The notes under the pieces were generated by a model. The model ran no database searches, was not told where the DNA came from, and saw nothing but the letters and a program-made list of their open reading frames with translations. Below, one piece after another: positions 1 through 9,115 of a stretch of 64,000 bases of DNA. The position numbers and the translations under genes are program-made. The DNA is from Streptomyces sp. R28 (GTDB taxonomy: Bacteria > Actinomycetota > Actinomycetes > Streptomycetales > Streptomycetaceae): contig NZ_CP163439.1 in NCBI RefSeq assembly GCF_041052385.1, forward strand, positions 9,227,001 to 9,291,000. Direction: 5' to 3'. Every line of letters starts with the position of its first letter. Within the stretch, counting starts at the first letter, position 1.

Positions 1-2
1 AA

Positions 3-1373
3 CGGTGGTCCCTGTACCTGGCCAGTTCGGGGCTGCGCATCCGGGCGCACGAGGTCGCCGGGCAGGCGGTCGACACGTTCCACGCGCTGCAACAGCTCAG
101 CCCGTCCGAGGAGCACGAGTTCTATCTCGCCGAAGCCCTCAAGGACCTGGCGGACCGGCTCGTGGACGTCGGGCGGTTCGAGGACGCCGACCACTGCGCC
201 GGGGACGCCATCCGGCGCCTGGAGGCGCTGTATCAGCGCGCCCCCTCGCGCAGGCACGCCTTCGGCCTGGTGAAGGCCCTGTGCACCCGGGCCACGGCGG
301 CCCACCGGGTCGGTCGCCAGCGCGAGGCGCTGCAGGCGGCGAACGAGGCGTGCGACCTGATCGAGCAGTTGCCGCAGCCGGGCGAGGGAGAGGGAGGGGG
401 TGAGGGCGACGCGTACGAGTCGGACGAGATCCAGAGCATGAAGGCGTTCGCGCTGCGTGGCCTCGCCTGGCAACTCGGCGCGAGCGGACACGTCGAACAG
501 GCGGTGGCCAAGGGCATCGAAAGCGTCGAGACGTACCAGGCGCTGCGCCAGGGGTCACCGGGTCTGTGGAAGCGGGACATCGCCGAAGCCCTGTCCGTCC
601 TGGGCGTCCAGCACGGCGCCCGGGAGAACTGGGACGCCTGCGTCGCCCGGCACAGGGAAGCCGTGGACGGGCACTACAAGGCACTGGAGCGGGAGTACCG
701 CGAGGCCGTTCGGCCGCAACACGCCCTCGCGCTGGGCCGGTTGGCGCAGGCGCACCTGGGCAGGGCGCGGACCCGGTCGGGCGAGAGCCGGCAGGAGGAC
801 CTGCAGCGGGCGCTGGAACACGTCGAGGAGGCGTTGGACCAGTACGAGAGGATGCGCAAGGAGGACAGGTGGGCCAACCGGATCCACGAGGCGTGGACGA
901 GCTGTCTGCAAGCGGAGATCCTGCTCGAGTTCGGCAGCACGGACCGGCCGAACCGCGTCACGGCCGTCACGCGACAGAGCTTCGGACGGGCCGAGTCCGC
1001 CGCCCGGCGGGCCCTGTCGCTGTACGACGAGATCGACGTACGCGCGTGGAAGCTGAGGTTCGCCCGAGCGCACGCGCAGGCGGTCCTCGCCAAGTCCTAC
1101 GGGGGCAGGGGTCGCCCGCGGAGCAAGGTCCTGCGCGCGCACGAGCAGGCCAGGCACGCGTTCACCCGGCTCGACGCCGAGGAACCCGGGCGGGCCGAGG
1201 AGGAGTTGCTCGGGATCGAGGAAGCGATCGACGGCCTCAAGCAGACCGGCCCGCCGGCGCAGGCCCGTGCGCAGCCCGCGGTGAACCGGTCGGGCAAACG
1301 GCGGAGGCGGCATCAGCCCAAGACCCGTCTCAGGAGCCGTCAGGGTGCGCAAGTGCGGCGCAAGCACCGGTGA
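3..1373 (+). CDS. TPR-rich protein, 5' end outside the window (partial)
   Basis: The reading frame is open from the first bases, so the gene starts upstream; about 456 C-terminal residues are visible. They are almost entirely helical and made of repeated units of the tetratricopeptide type (for example segments reading ALRGLAWQLGASGHVEQAVA and ALGRLAQAHLGRARTR), with Ala/Leu at the usual spacing. The last 45 residues are very basic (runs such as GKRRRRHQPK and QVRRKHR). In Streptomyces such tails often end large NTPase-TPR or CHAT-TPR proteins, but the N-terminal domain is not visible, so the function cannot be assigned. The gene converges on the next one with a 20-base gap. Confidence 0.7.
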   Translation, partial: RWSLYLASSGLRIRAHEVAGQAVDTFHALQQLSPSEEHEFYLAEALKDLADRLVDVGRFEDADHCAGDAIRRLEALYQRAPSRRHAFGLVKALCTRATAAHRVGRQREALQAANEACDLIEQLPQPGEGEGGGEGDAYESDEIQSMKAFALRGLAWQLGASGHVEQAVAKGIESVETYQALRQGSPGLWKRDIAEALSVLGVQHGARENWDACVARHREAVDGHYKALEREYREAVRPQHALALGRLAQAHLGRARTRSGESRQEDLQRALEHVEEALDQYERMRKEDRWANRIHEAWTSCLQAEILLEFGSTDRPNRVTAVTRQSFGRAESAARRALSLYDEIDVRAWKLRFARAHAQAVLAKSYGGRGRPRSKVLRAHEQARHAFTRLDAEEPGRAEEELLGIEEAIDGLKQTGPPAQARAQPAVNRSGKRRRRHQPKTRLRSRQGAQVRRKHR

Positions 1374-1393
1374 AACCGTTCGCTTCGCTTGTG

Positions 1394-2533
1394 TCATCGG
1401 GCGACGACAGCGGGCGCCGGGTTCGCGTCCGCCTCCTTCACCCAGGCCTCCAGGCACATCGCGAACTCGGTCGCCCGGTCGGCCCAGTTGAGGTCGGAGA
1501 GCGCCGCCACCCAGCCCCGTGTGGCCGCGCGGCTGCGCATCTCCGGGTCGGCGCGCAGCCGCCGTACGGCCTCCGCCGCCGAGGCCGGATCCTCGTACGG
1601 TACGACGAGACCGCAGCCGTAGCGCTCGACCAGGTCGGCCGCGAGCGGGGTGGGTGTGGTGACGACGGGGACGCCGTGGGCCATGTACTCCACGACCTTG
1701 GTGGGCCGTGAATGGCGGTAGTTGGGCTGGTCGTGCAGGAGGGAGAGGCCGGCCAGGGCGCCGGAGAGCAGATCGAGGGCGCGGTCGTTGGGCAGGTACC
1801 CGTGCCAGCGCAGTACGCCGTCCCGGTCGGCCTCGGTGAGCGCGCCTCGCACATCGGGGTCCGCCCCGCCGATGACCTCGACGTGTACGTCCGGTGCCAG
1901 CAGCCGTGCCGTCTCGATGAGTTCCAGCGTGCCCCGCGCCCGCGACAGGTGCCCGAGGTAGACGACCCGGTCCTCGCCCGGCGGCTCGGGCGGCTCGGGC
2001 GGCACCGTCGCGAGGTTGGCCACCACGGGATGCGGGCGGTGGAAGCGGTGCTGGTAGGCGTCCTCGGCGAGCAGCAGCCGCAGGTGCCGCTCCGCCAGCC
2101 GCTCGGCCGCCCGCACGGCCAGTCGGAGCGGTGGCCGTAGGGGCCTGGGCACCCAGCGCTTCATCACCAGCGCCGCCGCGGTGTCCTCGTGCACGTCCCA
2201 CACGGTGACGGGAGCGCGTCCCTCGTGCCGCCAACGGCGCAGTGTGCCGGGCAGCGCCAGCAGCAGCTCGGGATCGTGCAGCAGCACCACGTCCACCGTC
2301 GGTCCGCGCTCGGCCAGCAGCGCGCGGGCCGCGCGGAGCGCCACCCGGCGGTCCCGTCCGGCGGCCCGGGGCAGATCCACACCCTCGACGTACGGCCGCG
2401 GTGCCACCTGCCGTGCCGCGAACGGCGCGGCGTACACCACCCGGTGGCCGCGCTGGCGCAGGGCGGCGATCTCCCGGTGCAGGATCCGCGCGTCCTCGGG
2501 GTGATGGACGACGGTGACGACGAGTATCCGCAT
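1394..2533 (-). CDS. Glycosyltransferase family 4 (GT-B fold)
   Basis: A 379-residue GT-B glycosyltransferase, probably transferring a sugar from a nucleotide sugar to a growing surface polysaccharide. It starts with MRILVVTVVHHPEDARI, typical of the N-terminal acceptor half. The C-terminal half has a donor-binding region with VVYLGHLSRARGTLELIE, then RPTKVVEYMAHGVPVV, the usual E-x7-E-like signature. The ATG at 2533 is chosen because GAAAGGTG lies just upstream; the frame stays open further upstream but that part is antisense to the dehydrogenase gene. It lies 35 bases downstream of that gene, on the same strand, in one likely operon. Its donor and acceptor sugars cannot be read from sequence. 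Confidence 0.88.
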   Translation of the reverse strand: MRILVVTVVHHPEDARILHREIAALRQRGHRVVYAAPFAARQVAPRPYVEGVDLPRAAGRDRRVALRAARALLAERGPTVDVVLLHDPELLLALPGTLRRWRHEGRAPVTVWDVHEDTAAALVMKRWVPRPLRPPLRLAVRAAERLAERHLRLLLAEDAYQHRFHRPHPVVANLATVPPEPPEPPGEDRVVYLGHLSRARGTLELIETARLLAPDVHVEVIGGADPDVRGALTEADRDGVLRWHGYLPNDRALDLLSGALAGLSLLHDQPNYRHSRPTKVVEYMAHGVPVVTTPTPLAADLVERYGCGLVVPYEDPASAAEAVRRLRADPEMRSRAATRGWVAALSDLNWADRATEFAMCLEAWVKEADANPAPAVVAR

Positions 2534-2568
2534 CAGCGCACCTTTCGAAGTGGCCCGAGATCGAACGC

Positions 2569-3894
2569 TTACAGCACCTCGACCCCGGGCCGGAAGATCC
2601 GCCCCCGGGTGTCGAACAGCAGCCGGGCCGCGTCGCCGAGGGCCGGCAGGTCGTAGGCCGAGTGGTCCTGGAGCAGGATCGTCAGGTCGTGCTCGCGCAC
2701 CGCCGCCATGACGTCGTCGACGCGCGGGACGCTCACCCCGTCCACGGACCACAGCCGCACGCTCGGGTCGTGGAAGGAGATCTCGGCCTCCCGCTCCCGC
2801 AGCAGCCGCGCCACCGGCACCGCCGGCGACTCCCGCTGGTCGGCCACGTCCGGCTTGTAGGTGACCCCGAGCAGCAGTACCCGGGAGCCGTGCAGCGGCC
2901 GGCCCACGGTGTTGAGGAGATCCTGGGCGCGGCGTACGACGTACTCCGGCATCCGCCGGTTGATCTCCTGGGCGAGTTCGACGAACCGGAACTCGTACCC
3001 GAGCGAGGAACGCACCTTGTACGAAAGGTAGTTGGGGTCGATGGGGATGCAGTGCCCGCCCACGCCGGGACTGGGCCTGAACGCCTGGAAGCCGAACGGC
3101 TTCGTGCCGGCGCAGCGGATCGCGTCCCACAGGTCGACGTGCAACTCGTGGCTGATGACGGCCAGTTCGTTGACCAGGGCGATGTTCACGTGCCGGTAGG
3201 TGTTCTCCAGCAGCTTGGCCATCTCGGCCTCGCGGGTGCCCTTCGCCTGGACGACGGTGTCGACGAGCTTGCCGTAGAAGGCGACGGCGCGCGCCGCGCA
3301 GGACGGCGTGCAGCCGCCGACCACCTTGGGCGTGGTGCGCAGTCCGTGCGCGGTGTTGCCGGGGTCGATGCGCTCGGGTGAGAAGGCCAGCGCGAAGTCC
3401 ACGCCCACCCGCAGCCCCGACTCCTCCAGGAGCGGTCGTACGACCTCCTCGGTGGTTCCCGGATAGGTGGTCGACTCCAGCACCACCAGCTGTCCGGGCC
3501 GCAGCCGGTCCGCCACCGTCCGCGTGGCCGAGGTGACCGCGCCGAGGTCGGGCCCGCCGTCCTTGCCGAGCGGGGTCGGCACACAGATGACGACGGTCTG
3601 GGCGCGGGCCAGACAGGCGGCGTCCGTGGACGCGGCGAACCCGGCCGCCCGCATCCGCAGGAGGTCCTCGTCCAGGACGTCGTCGACATGGGAGTGCCCG
3701 GTGTTGAGGGCTTCCACGACCCGGGGATCGCGGTCGAGGCCGACGACCCTCAGGCCGACCGACGCCGCCTCACGCGCGAGCGGCAGTCCGACGTAGCCGA
3801 GCCCGATCACCGCCAGATCGATGTGATCGGGCCGTTCTGCTTCCCCGAGCGGTTCGCTCTCTTCCCCCAGCGGTCCGGTCTGGTCCACCTGCAT
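2569..3894 (-). CDS. wecC: UDP-N-acetylmannosamine/-glucosamine 6-dehydrogenase (WecC/WbpA type)
   Basis: A 441-residue UDP-sugar dehydrogenase that oxidises C6 of a UDP-HexNAc to a uronic acid with two NAD+. The Rossmann motif GLGYVGLP lies at about residues 31-38 and the catalytic cysteine in GVGGHCIPIDPNY at Cys282; VVLESTTYPGTTEEVV and the C-terminal LGVTYKPDVADQRESPA are family hallmarks. The first ~20 residues are an acidic extension. The UDP-GlcNAc 2-epimerase gene just across the divergent promoter makes UDP-ManNAc the likely substrate (WecC role), giving UDP-ManNAcA; WbpA-type activity on UDP-GlcNAc is the alternative. GGGGTGAG precedes the ATG. It sits 6 bases after the glycosyltransferase at 3901-5361. 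Confidence 0.88.
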   Translation of the reverse strand: MQVDQTGPLGEESEPLGEAERPDHIDLAVIGLGYVGLPLAREAASVGLRVVGLDRDPRVVEALNTGHSHVDDVLDEDLLRMRAAGFAASTDAACLARAQTVVICVPTPLGKDGGPDLGAVTSATRTVADRLRPGQLVVLESTTYPGTTEEVVRPLLEESGLRVGVDFALAFSPERIDPGNTAHGLRTTPKVVGGCTPSCAARAVAFYGKLVDTVVQAKGTREAEMAKLLENTYRHVNIALVNELAVISHELHVDLWDAIRCAGTKPFGFQAFRPSPGVGGHCIPIDPNYLSYKVRSSLGYEFRFVELAQEINRRMPEYVVRRAQDLLNTVGRPLHGSRVLLLGVTYKPDVADQRESPAVPVARLLREREAEISFHDPSVRLWSVDGVSVPRVDDVMAAVREHDLTILLQDHSAYDLPALGDAARLLFDTRGRIFRPGVEVL

Positions 3895-3900
3895 TGGGAC

Positions 3901-5361
3901 TCACCCCGCATCAAGGCATCCGAGGGCGCGGTACGCGTCACGGGTTGTGGCGGCGACCCGCGTCCAGGTGCGGTCACGCGCGACCATCGCGCGGGCGGCT
4001 GCTCCCCACTCAGAACGCCGATTTCGACTGTAAAGGAGTATTTCCAGCTCATCAGCCCAGGAATATGGCGATTCAGGCTTGATTAGCCTCCCGTTCACCT
4101 CGTGTTCGACCAGTTCTCTCAGCGCGGTGACGTCACTGGCGGCGACGGGGACGCCGCTCGCCATCGCCTCGACCGGCTTGAGGGGGGTCACCAGATGGCA
4201 CACGCGCTCGTCGGTGCGGGGTACCGCGAACACGTCCAACACGGCGTGGAAGTCGCGCACTTGGGAGTGCGGGACGCGGCCGGTGAACAGGGCGACCCCG
4301 TCGTCCAGGCCCAGCCGGGCGGCCAGTCGCTCCAGCCCGGCGCGCTCCGGACCGTCGCCGACGATCACCAGCCGCAGCGGGACTCCACGCCGGATCAGCT
4401 CTTCACCCGCATGGAGCAATGTGCCGATCCCCTCGTGCGGGGTGAGACTGCCGACCGTGCCCACGACGAACTCCTCCGGCGCGATACCGAGCCGGGCCCG
4501 CACGGGCGCCCCGTCCGGCAGGGGGGCCAGGAAGTCGTCGTCCACGGCGTTGGGCACGATCAGGACCCGCTCCTCGGGTACTCCACGGCCCACGATCTCG
4601 GCCTTCATCGCCTCACCCAGCGTCAGCACCACGTCGGCCTCGCGCATGCAGAACGTCTCCAGGGCGCGCCGCGCCCGGTACGTCTCGTCGTCCCGGCCGC
4701 GGCCCGGCGCCTGCGTCAGCCACGTCTCCTCCAGGAACCCCCGCACCTCGTAGACCACCGGCAGCCCGAAGGTCTCCCGCAGGGCGAGCGCCACACGCCC
4801 GTTGCCGTGGTCGGACGCGGCATGCAGTACGGCGGGCCGCAACCGCTCCACCAGCCCGGCGGCCAGTTCGGCATTACGCGCCAGCGCGGCCGCCTGCCCG
4901 TACGGCAGCCGGAGCGGCAGCAGCCGGTGCTGCGGCACGCCGCCCACGCGCTGCGACGGGCGGGCGTCCAGCACCCCCTGCGTCACGGGGAAGCCGATCC
5001 GGGTCACGACATGAGGCTCCAGCCCGGCCGCCAGCTGGGCTTCGGCGAGCTTCTGGGTGCGCACGGTGTAGCCGGCGTGCCGGAACGGCAGCCCGTTGGT
5101 GACCAGGTGGAGCACCCGGCCCGGTACGGGGTGAAATCGACGGCCGGGTGGCGCGGGCACCCGGGCGGCGGAGGGCGTCGCGACCGGCCCCGCGGTGCGG
5201 GCGCGTGCGGCGAGCCGCCGCTCGAACGGCCGCAACCCGCGCCGGGCACCCTCCGGCAGCAGACGTGCGGCGAGCAGGGCGGCCCGCAGCGGGTCCTGAC
5301 GCAGTTCGCCAACGGCCACCGAGGCAGCCAGACTGAGGGCGAGTGGAACATTTCGGTACAT
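3901..5361 (-). CDS. Glycosyltransferase family 4
   Basis: A 486-residue GT-B glycosyltransferase. After ~80 residues of variable, Ala-rich N-terminus come HLVTNGLPFRHAGYTVRTQ (acceptor domain), VLHAASDHGNGRVA and VYEVRGFLEETW, a linker, and the donor domain with VGSLTPHEGIGTLLHA, RLVIVGDGPERAGLE and TPLKPVEAMASGVPV. This layout is seen in WcaI/PelF-like and mannosyltransferase-like enzymes of cell-surface polymers. It is first in the minus-strand set GT - dehydrogenase - GT. The start at 5361 has only a weak ribosome-binding site, so a start slightly further in is possible. A hairpin-forming inverted repeat lies about 100 bases upstream in the shared divergent promoter region. Confidence 0.88.
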   Translation of the reverse strand: MYRNVPLALSLAASVAVGELRQDPLRAALLAARLLPEGARRGLRPFERRLAARARTAGPVATPSAARVPAPPGRRFHPVPGRVLHLVTNGLPFRHAGYTVRTQKLAEAQLAAGLEPHVVTRIGFPVTQGVLDARPSQRVGGVPQHRLLPLRLPYGQAAALARNAELAAGLVERLRPAVLHAASDHGNGRVALALRETFGLPVVYEVRGFLEETWLTQAPGRGRDDETYRARRALETFCMREADVVLTLGEAMKAEIVGRGVPEERVLIVPNAVDDDFLAPLPDGAPVRARLGIAPEEFVVGTVGSLTPHEGIGTLLHAGEELIRRGVPLRLVIVGDGPERAGLERLAARLGLDDGVALFTGRVPHSQVRDFHAVLDVFAVPRTDERVCHLVTPLKPVEAMASGVPVAASDVTALRELVEHEVNGRLIKPESPYSWADELEILLYSRNRRSEWGAAARAMVARDRTWTRVAATTRDAYRALGCLDAG

Positions 5362-5464
5362 ATCGCCAAGTTAGGTCCAGCCGACGACGAGGGCCCGCCG
5401 ACGGCGAGCGCCCACCAACGCCCACTGTCCCAACGACAACGGCCGCGAGGGAGCCGAAGGGCGC

Positions 5465-5540
5465 GCCGGTGTCGAGACGGCGAACGCGCGAACGCGCGGA
5501 GGCGCGAAGCGCCGAGCACGATCGCCGTCTCGACACCGGC
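5465..5540. repeat. Long perfect inverted repeat in divergent promoter region
   Basis: Arms of 19 bases at 5465-5483 (GCCGGTGTCGAGACGGCGA) and 5522-5540 are exact reverse complements. The 38-base loop carries its own small hairpin GGCGC-GAA-GCGCC and direct copies of CGCGCGAA. GGGCGC before the left arm and GCGCCC shortly after the right arm add to the symmetry. It occupies most of the 223-base gap between the divergent glycosyltransferase (start 5361) and wecB (start 5585), so it can act neither as an ordinary 3' terminator for either gene nor as coding DNA. A cruciform operator, a structured wecB leader, or a small mobile repeat are all possible. Confidence 0.75.
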
Positions 5541-5584
5541 TGAAAGCGCCCGTAGGCGACCGAGCAATCAAAGGGAGAGGCCCG

Positions 5585-6673
5585 ATGAACGGCTGCGTAC
5601 TCCATGTGGTCGGCACCCGGCCCAACTTCGTCAAGGCGGCACCGGTCGTCGCCGCCCTCGGTGCGGCGGGCTGCGACCAGGTGCTCGTCCACACCGGGCA
5701 GCACTACGACGAGCGGATGTCGGACATCTTCTTCCGGCAACTCGGCCTGCCCGAACCCGACACCGACCTCGGCGTCGGCTCGGGCAGCCACGCCCGGCAG
5801 ATCGCCGACCTGCTGGTGGCCCTGGAGGCCGAGCTGACCGCCCGCGCACCCGCCCTGGTCACGGTCTACGGCGACGTGAACTCGACGCTGGCCGCCGCGC
5901 TCGTCGCCGCCCGAGGGGGCGTCCCGGTGGCCCATGTCGAGGCCGGGCTGCGCAGCTTCGACATGACGATGCCGGAGGAGGCCAACCGGCGTCTGGTCGA
6001 CCAGTTGGCGCAGCTGTTGTTCGTCACCAGCCCCGAGGCCGTCGGCCACCTCGCCCGCGAGGGGATCGCCGCCGAGCGGGTGCACTTCGTCGGCAACCCG
6101 ATGATCGACACCCTGCTCACCCATCTGGAGCATTTCGACCCGGCGGCCGCCCGCGCGGCCCACCGGCTGCCCGAGCGGTACGGCGTCGTCACGCTGCACC
6201 GGCCCGCCAACGTGGACGACCCGCAGGCCGCCGCGGCCGCCGCCCGTGTCCTGGCCGAGGCCGCCCGCCATCTCGACCTGGCCGTACCGCTGCACCCGCG
6301 CGGCCGGGCGGCGCTGAGCGCGGCGGGCCTCGCCGACGCATCGGGCGTCCACCTCCTCGACCCGCTCGGCTACGTCGAGTTCATGAGCCTGGTGCGCGGC
6401 GCCGCAGCGGTGATCACCGACTCGGGCGGCGTACAGGAGGAGACGACCGTCCTGGGCGTGCCGTGCCTGACCCTGCGCACCTCGACCGAACGCCCCGTCA
6501 CGGTCACCCACGGCACCAACCGGCTCGTCACGCACGGGGAGTTGGTGCCGGCGCTGCGCAAGCTCCTGGACGGCGGGGGAGCGCCGTCCGCGGAGGGGCC
6601 GCCCCTGTGGGACGGCCGGGCGGGCGGCCGGATCGCCCGCGTGATCACCGGGTGGCTGGAGCGTCATGGCTGA
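5585..6673 (+). CDS. wecB: UDP-N-acetylglucosamine 2-epimerase (non-hydrolysing)
   Basis: A 362-residue enzyme interconverting UDP-GlcNAc and UDP-ManNAc, of normal length for WecB/MnaA. The family motifs appear in order: VVGTRPNFVKAAPVV near the N-terminus, HTGQHYDERMSD, VYGDVNSTLAAALVA, HVEAGLRSFDMTMPEE, TLHRPANVDDP, ITDSGGVQEETTVLGVP and ERPVTVTHGTNRLV. It starts at ATG 5585 behind GGGAGAGG. Its stop overlaps the next gene by 8 bases, so translation is coupled. Together with the adjacent 6-dehydrogenase it should supply UDP-ManNAcA, a building block of teichuronic-acid-like or enterobacterial-common-antigen-like polymers. Confidence 0.95.
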   Translation: MNGCVLHVVGTRPNFVKAAPVVAALGAAGCDQVLVHTGQHYDERMSDIFFRQLGLPEPDTDLGVGSGSHARQIADLLVALEAELTARAPALVTVYGDVNSTLAAALVAARGGVPVAHVEAGLRSFDMTMPEEANRRLVDQLAQLLFVTSPEAVGHLAREGIAAERVHFVGNPMIDTLLTHLEHFDPAAARAAHRLPERYGVVTLHRPANVDDPQAAAAAARVLAEAARHLDLAVPLHPRGRAALSAAGLADASGVHLLDPLGYVEFMSLVRGAAAVITDSGGVQEETTVLGVPCLTLRTSTERPVTVTHGTNRLVTHGELVPALRKLLDGGGAPSAEGPPLWDGRAGGRIARVITGWLERHG

Positions 6674-7307
6674 CGTCACGCGGACGTACTGGGACGCCCG
6701 CCACAACGACCACGACGAGCTCGCCTCCGGCGGGCACATCGGGCTCGACCGTCCGGGCAACGAGATCTTCTACGCCCAGCGGCTCGGCACACTGCTCTCC
6801 CTCATCGGCGACCTGTCCAGCCCCGCGGCCCCGCTGTTCGTGCTCGACGCCGGCTGCGGCAAGGGGTACTTCGCCCGCGCCCTGGCCCGCTGCGGCCATC
6901 GGGTCGACGCCTTCGACATCAGCCCGCCCGCCGTCGACCACGCCCGCGCCGAGGCCGGCGGCCCGCGGTACGCCGTCGCCGCGCTCGACGAGTGGCGCAG
7001 TCCGTGGCCGTACGACATCGTGGTCTGCGTGGACGTCCTGTTCCATGTACCGGACGACCAGGCGTGGGCGGCCGGTCTGCGCAACATGGCCTCCCTCATC
7101 CGCGTAACCGGCCGCCTGATCGCCACCGACATCGTCGCCGACGAGGCCACCGCCGAGCACACGCCCCACGGCGCCCGCATCGTGCACCGCCCGATCGCCG
7201 CCTACCGCGCCGAACTCGAGCCGCTCGGCCTGCGGCACACCCTCTCCAGGCCGTACGGCTTCCGGGAGAACCGGGTCGGCTTCCACGTCTTCACGAGGAC
7301 CCGCTGA
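6666..7307 (+). CDS. Class I SAM-dependent methyltransferase
   Basis: A 213-residue methyltransferase with SAM-binding motif I VLDAGCGKGYFARALARCG at about residues 59-77, an acidic motif II (VDAFDISPPAV), and the post-motif VCVDVLFHVPDDQAWAAGL. These are typical of small-molecule/sugar methyltransferases of the Methyltransf_11/25 type. It overlaps wecB at the 5' end and the next gene by one base in TGATG, so it is in the middle of a translationally coupled operon of surface-polymer genes. The probable target is a sugar or polymer end, by context only; methylation as a chain terminator is a possibility. Confidence 0.85.
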   Translation: MADVTRTYWDARHNDHDELASGGHIGLDRPGNEIFYAQRLGTLLSLIGDLSSPAAPLFVLDAGCGKGYFARALARCGHRVDAFDISPPAVDHARAEAGGPRYAVAALDEWRSPWPYDIVVCVDVLFHVPDDQAWAAGLRNMASLIRVTGRLIATDIVADEATAEHTPHGARIVHRPIAAYRAELEPLGLRHTLSRPYGFRENRVGFHVFTRTR

Positions 7308-9115
7308 TGCGCCTGACCGACCTGCTCCATCCGCACCTGGACGGCGTCACGACAGTGGTGGACGCGACCCGCGGCGGCCTGAACCTGGAGCCCTACCTGC
7401 ACCTGCCGCCGGGCGTCACGCTGCGCCGCGACGACGAACGGCCCGTTGCGGAAGGGGAGTTGGCTCTCCTCTCGTACGGACCTGACACTGAGCTGCACGG
7501 GAGTGAGGACGCCTGTCGCGCCGTACTGGCACGCCTGCGGCCCGGGGCACGCGGGCTGATCGTGCTCGGGCACCGCGTATCCGAGCTCCCTTACCACCGG
7601 CTTCTCGACCATCTCGTGGCCCACCGCTGCCAGGTCCTGCGCGCGGCGCCCCTCGACTACGTCCATCTGCACGCGGGCGCGGTCGTCGCGCGCACCGACG
7701 AGCTCCTCGCGCCGCACGACTTCTTCGGCCGGCCCGTGCCCGCCGACGGCCACGTCACGGCGCTGCGGATCGCCGACGAGTACGTCTTCGCCGACCTGGC
7801 CTCCCGGTCCCTGCGCGCCCGGGTGCTGGACCTGGAACGGACCGTCGAGGAGGCGGAACGCACCCGGGACACCGCCGGGCAGGACGGGCTCGCCGAGCGG
7901 CTCGCCGCCGCCGTGCGGGAGAAGGACCAGCTCGCCGCCGCGCTGCGGGCCGCCCGGAACCGGGTCGACGTGCTGCAGGCGCGCGTGGCCATGCTGGAGG
8001 GCTCGACCTCGCTGCGCGTGGGAAAGGCGCTGGTGACGGCCGCCCGCTCGCCGAAGCGGGGCGCGGTCAGGCTGCCGGGGGAGCTGTATGGACTGTGGCG
8101 CGGGCGGCGGCGCGCGGCCGGGCCGGCGTCCGGGAGCACGCCGAAGGACCGGGCCGAGCCGGACACACCCATGGACGGCCGTTTTCACCTCGCCCATCGC
8201 GCCCTGACCGTGGCACCACGCGACCGGCTCGTCGTCGCCGGTGTGTTCACCCCCGCCACCGCCGAGGACTTCGCGGCGGACGTGGTCGTGAACCGGCTGC
8301 TGCCGCACGACGGGCGGCTGCTCGTGCAACGCACCGACCCGGACGTGCTCGTCGTGCAGCTGAGTGCCTGCACGGGGGACGGTCCCTGGTCGCTCACCGG
8401 CACCGGGCTCGCCCCCGACCTGGACCGCACCCTCGCCGAACTGCTCGCCGAGACCAGGGTGTCGGGTCGGTCGGCCGTGCTGTGGCGGGACGTTCCCCCG
8501 GCCGTCGCGCCGGGGCTCGCCCGGCTCGCCTGGGATGCCGTCCTCGACGCGGACACCGGCGTACGGCTCGGCCGGCTGGACCCGGTCGCGGAGGGCCGGG
8601 AGCGGCTGCGCGAGGTGTTCCGGGCGGACAGCACTCGGGTACGGCTCTCCCGGCTGGCGCGCCTGGCAGGGGCCCCGGATCCACTGGACGAGCGGCGCGT
8701 CGCCGTGCTGGCCGCGCCCCGGGACCGCACCGAGGTCGCCCGGCTCGTCGGGCAGGTGCTCGGCCAGCTGCACCGCCCGGTCGAGGTCGTCGTGCCCGAT
8801 CCGGCGGGGCTCGACGAACTCACCGCCGCCGGAGTGGCCGTACGCCGAGGGCAGCCCGTGGCGCCCTGGGTCGCCGACTGGACGGACCTCACCGAGGACC
8901 GGCCGGACACCCTGCTGCTCGATCTGATGTGCGCCCAGGAGTACTCCGGCGCCGACGCGGTGGGCCACACGCCGGCCGCCGACGACTACGTCTTCGTGCC
9001 GTCGCTGCGACCGCTGCTGGTGCGCCGGTCGCTGCACATGTCCGGTACGGCGCCTGGAAGTTGGGCCGGTCAGGGACACCGTCTGTTCGCCGTGCGCGGG
9101 AAGGAGCCGTCATGA
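7307..9115 (+). CDS. Unknown protein with central coiled coil, in polysaccharide operon
   Basis: A 602-residue protein I do not recognise. Residues 1-130 look like a degenerate Rossmann/methyltransferase fold (TTVVDATRGGLNLEP, LALLSYGPDTELHG, RGLIVLGHRVSELPYHRLLDHL) without a recognisable SAM glycine loop. Residues about 178-235 are a heptad-rich coiled coil (LDLERTVEEAERTR, LAAAVREKDQLAAALRAARN), followed by a basic Arg-rich linker and a second alpha/beta region (residues about 300-600) with no catalytic motif I can name. No signal peptide or membrane segment. ATG 7307 overlaps the upstream stop and its own stop overlaps the next ATG, so it is tightly coupled to the methyltransferase and the double glycosyltransferase, suggesting a scaffold or accessory role. 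Confidence 0.7.
   Translation: MRLTDLLHPHLDGVTTVVDATRGGLNLEPYLHLPPGVTLRRDDERPVAEGELALLSYGPDTELHGSEDACRAVLARLRPGARGLIVLGHRVSELPYHRLLDHLVAHRCQVLRAAPLDYVHLHAGAVVARTDELLAPHDFFGRPVPADGHVTALRIADEYVFADLASRSLRARVLDLERTVEEAERTRDTAGQDGLAERLAAAVREKDQLAAALRAARNRVDVLQARVAMLEGSTSLRVGKALVTAARSPKRGAVRLPGELYGLWRGRRRAAGPASGSTPKDRAEPDTPMDGRFHLAHRALTVAPRDRLVVAGVFTPATAEDFAADVVVNRLLPHDGRLLVQRTDPDVLVVQLSACTGDGPWSLTGTGLAPDLDRTLAELLAETRVSGRSAVLWRDVPPAVAPGLARLAWDAVLDADTGVRLGRLDPVAEGRERLREVFRADSTRVRLSRLARLAGAPDPLDERRVAVLAAPRDRTEVARLVGQVLGQLHRPVEVVVPDPAGLDELTAAGVAVRRGQPVAPWVADWTDLTEDRPDTLLLDLMCAQEYSGADAVGHTPAADDYVFVPSLRPLLVRRSLHMSGTAPGSWAGQGHRLFAVRGKEPS

Noticed and set aside
4102..7107. Long plus-strand open frame (about 1000 codons) across the GT, the divergent promoter and wecB
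   Set aside because: It crosses two well-supported genes in other frames and encodes an Arg/Pro/Gly-rich product with no recognisable motif.
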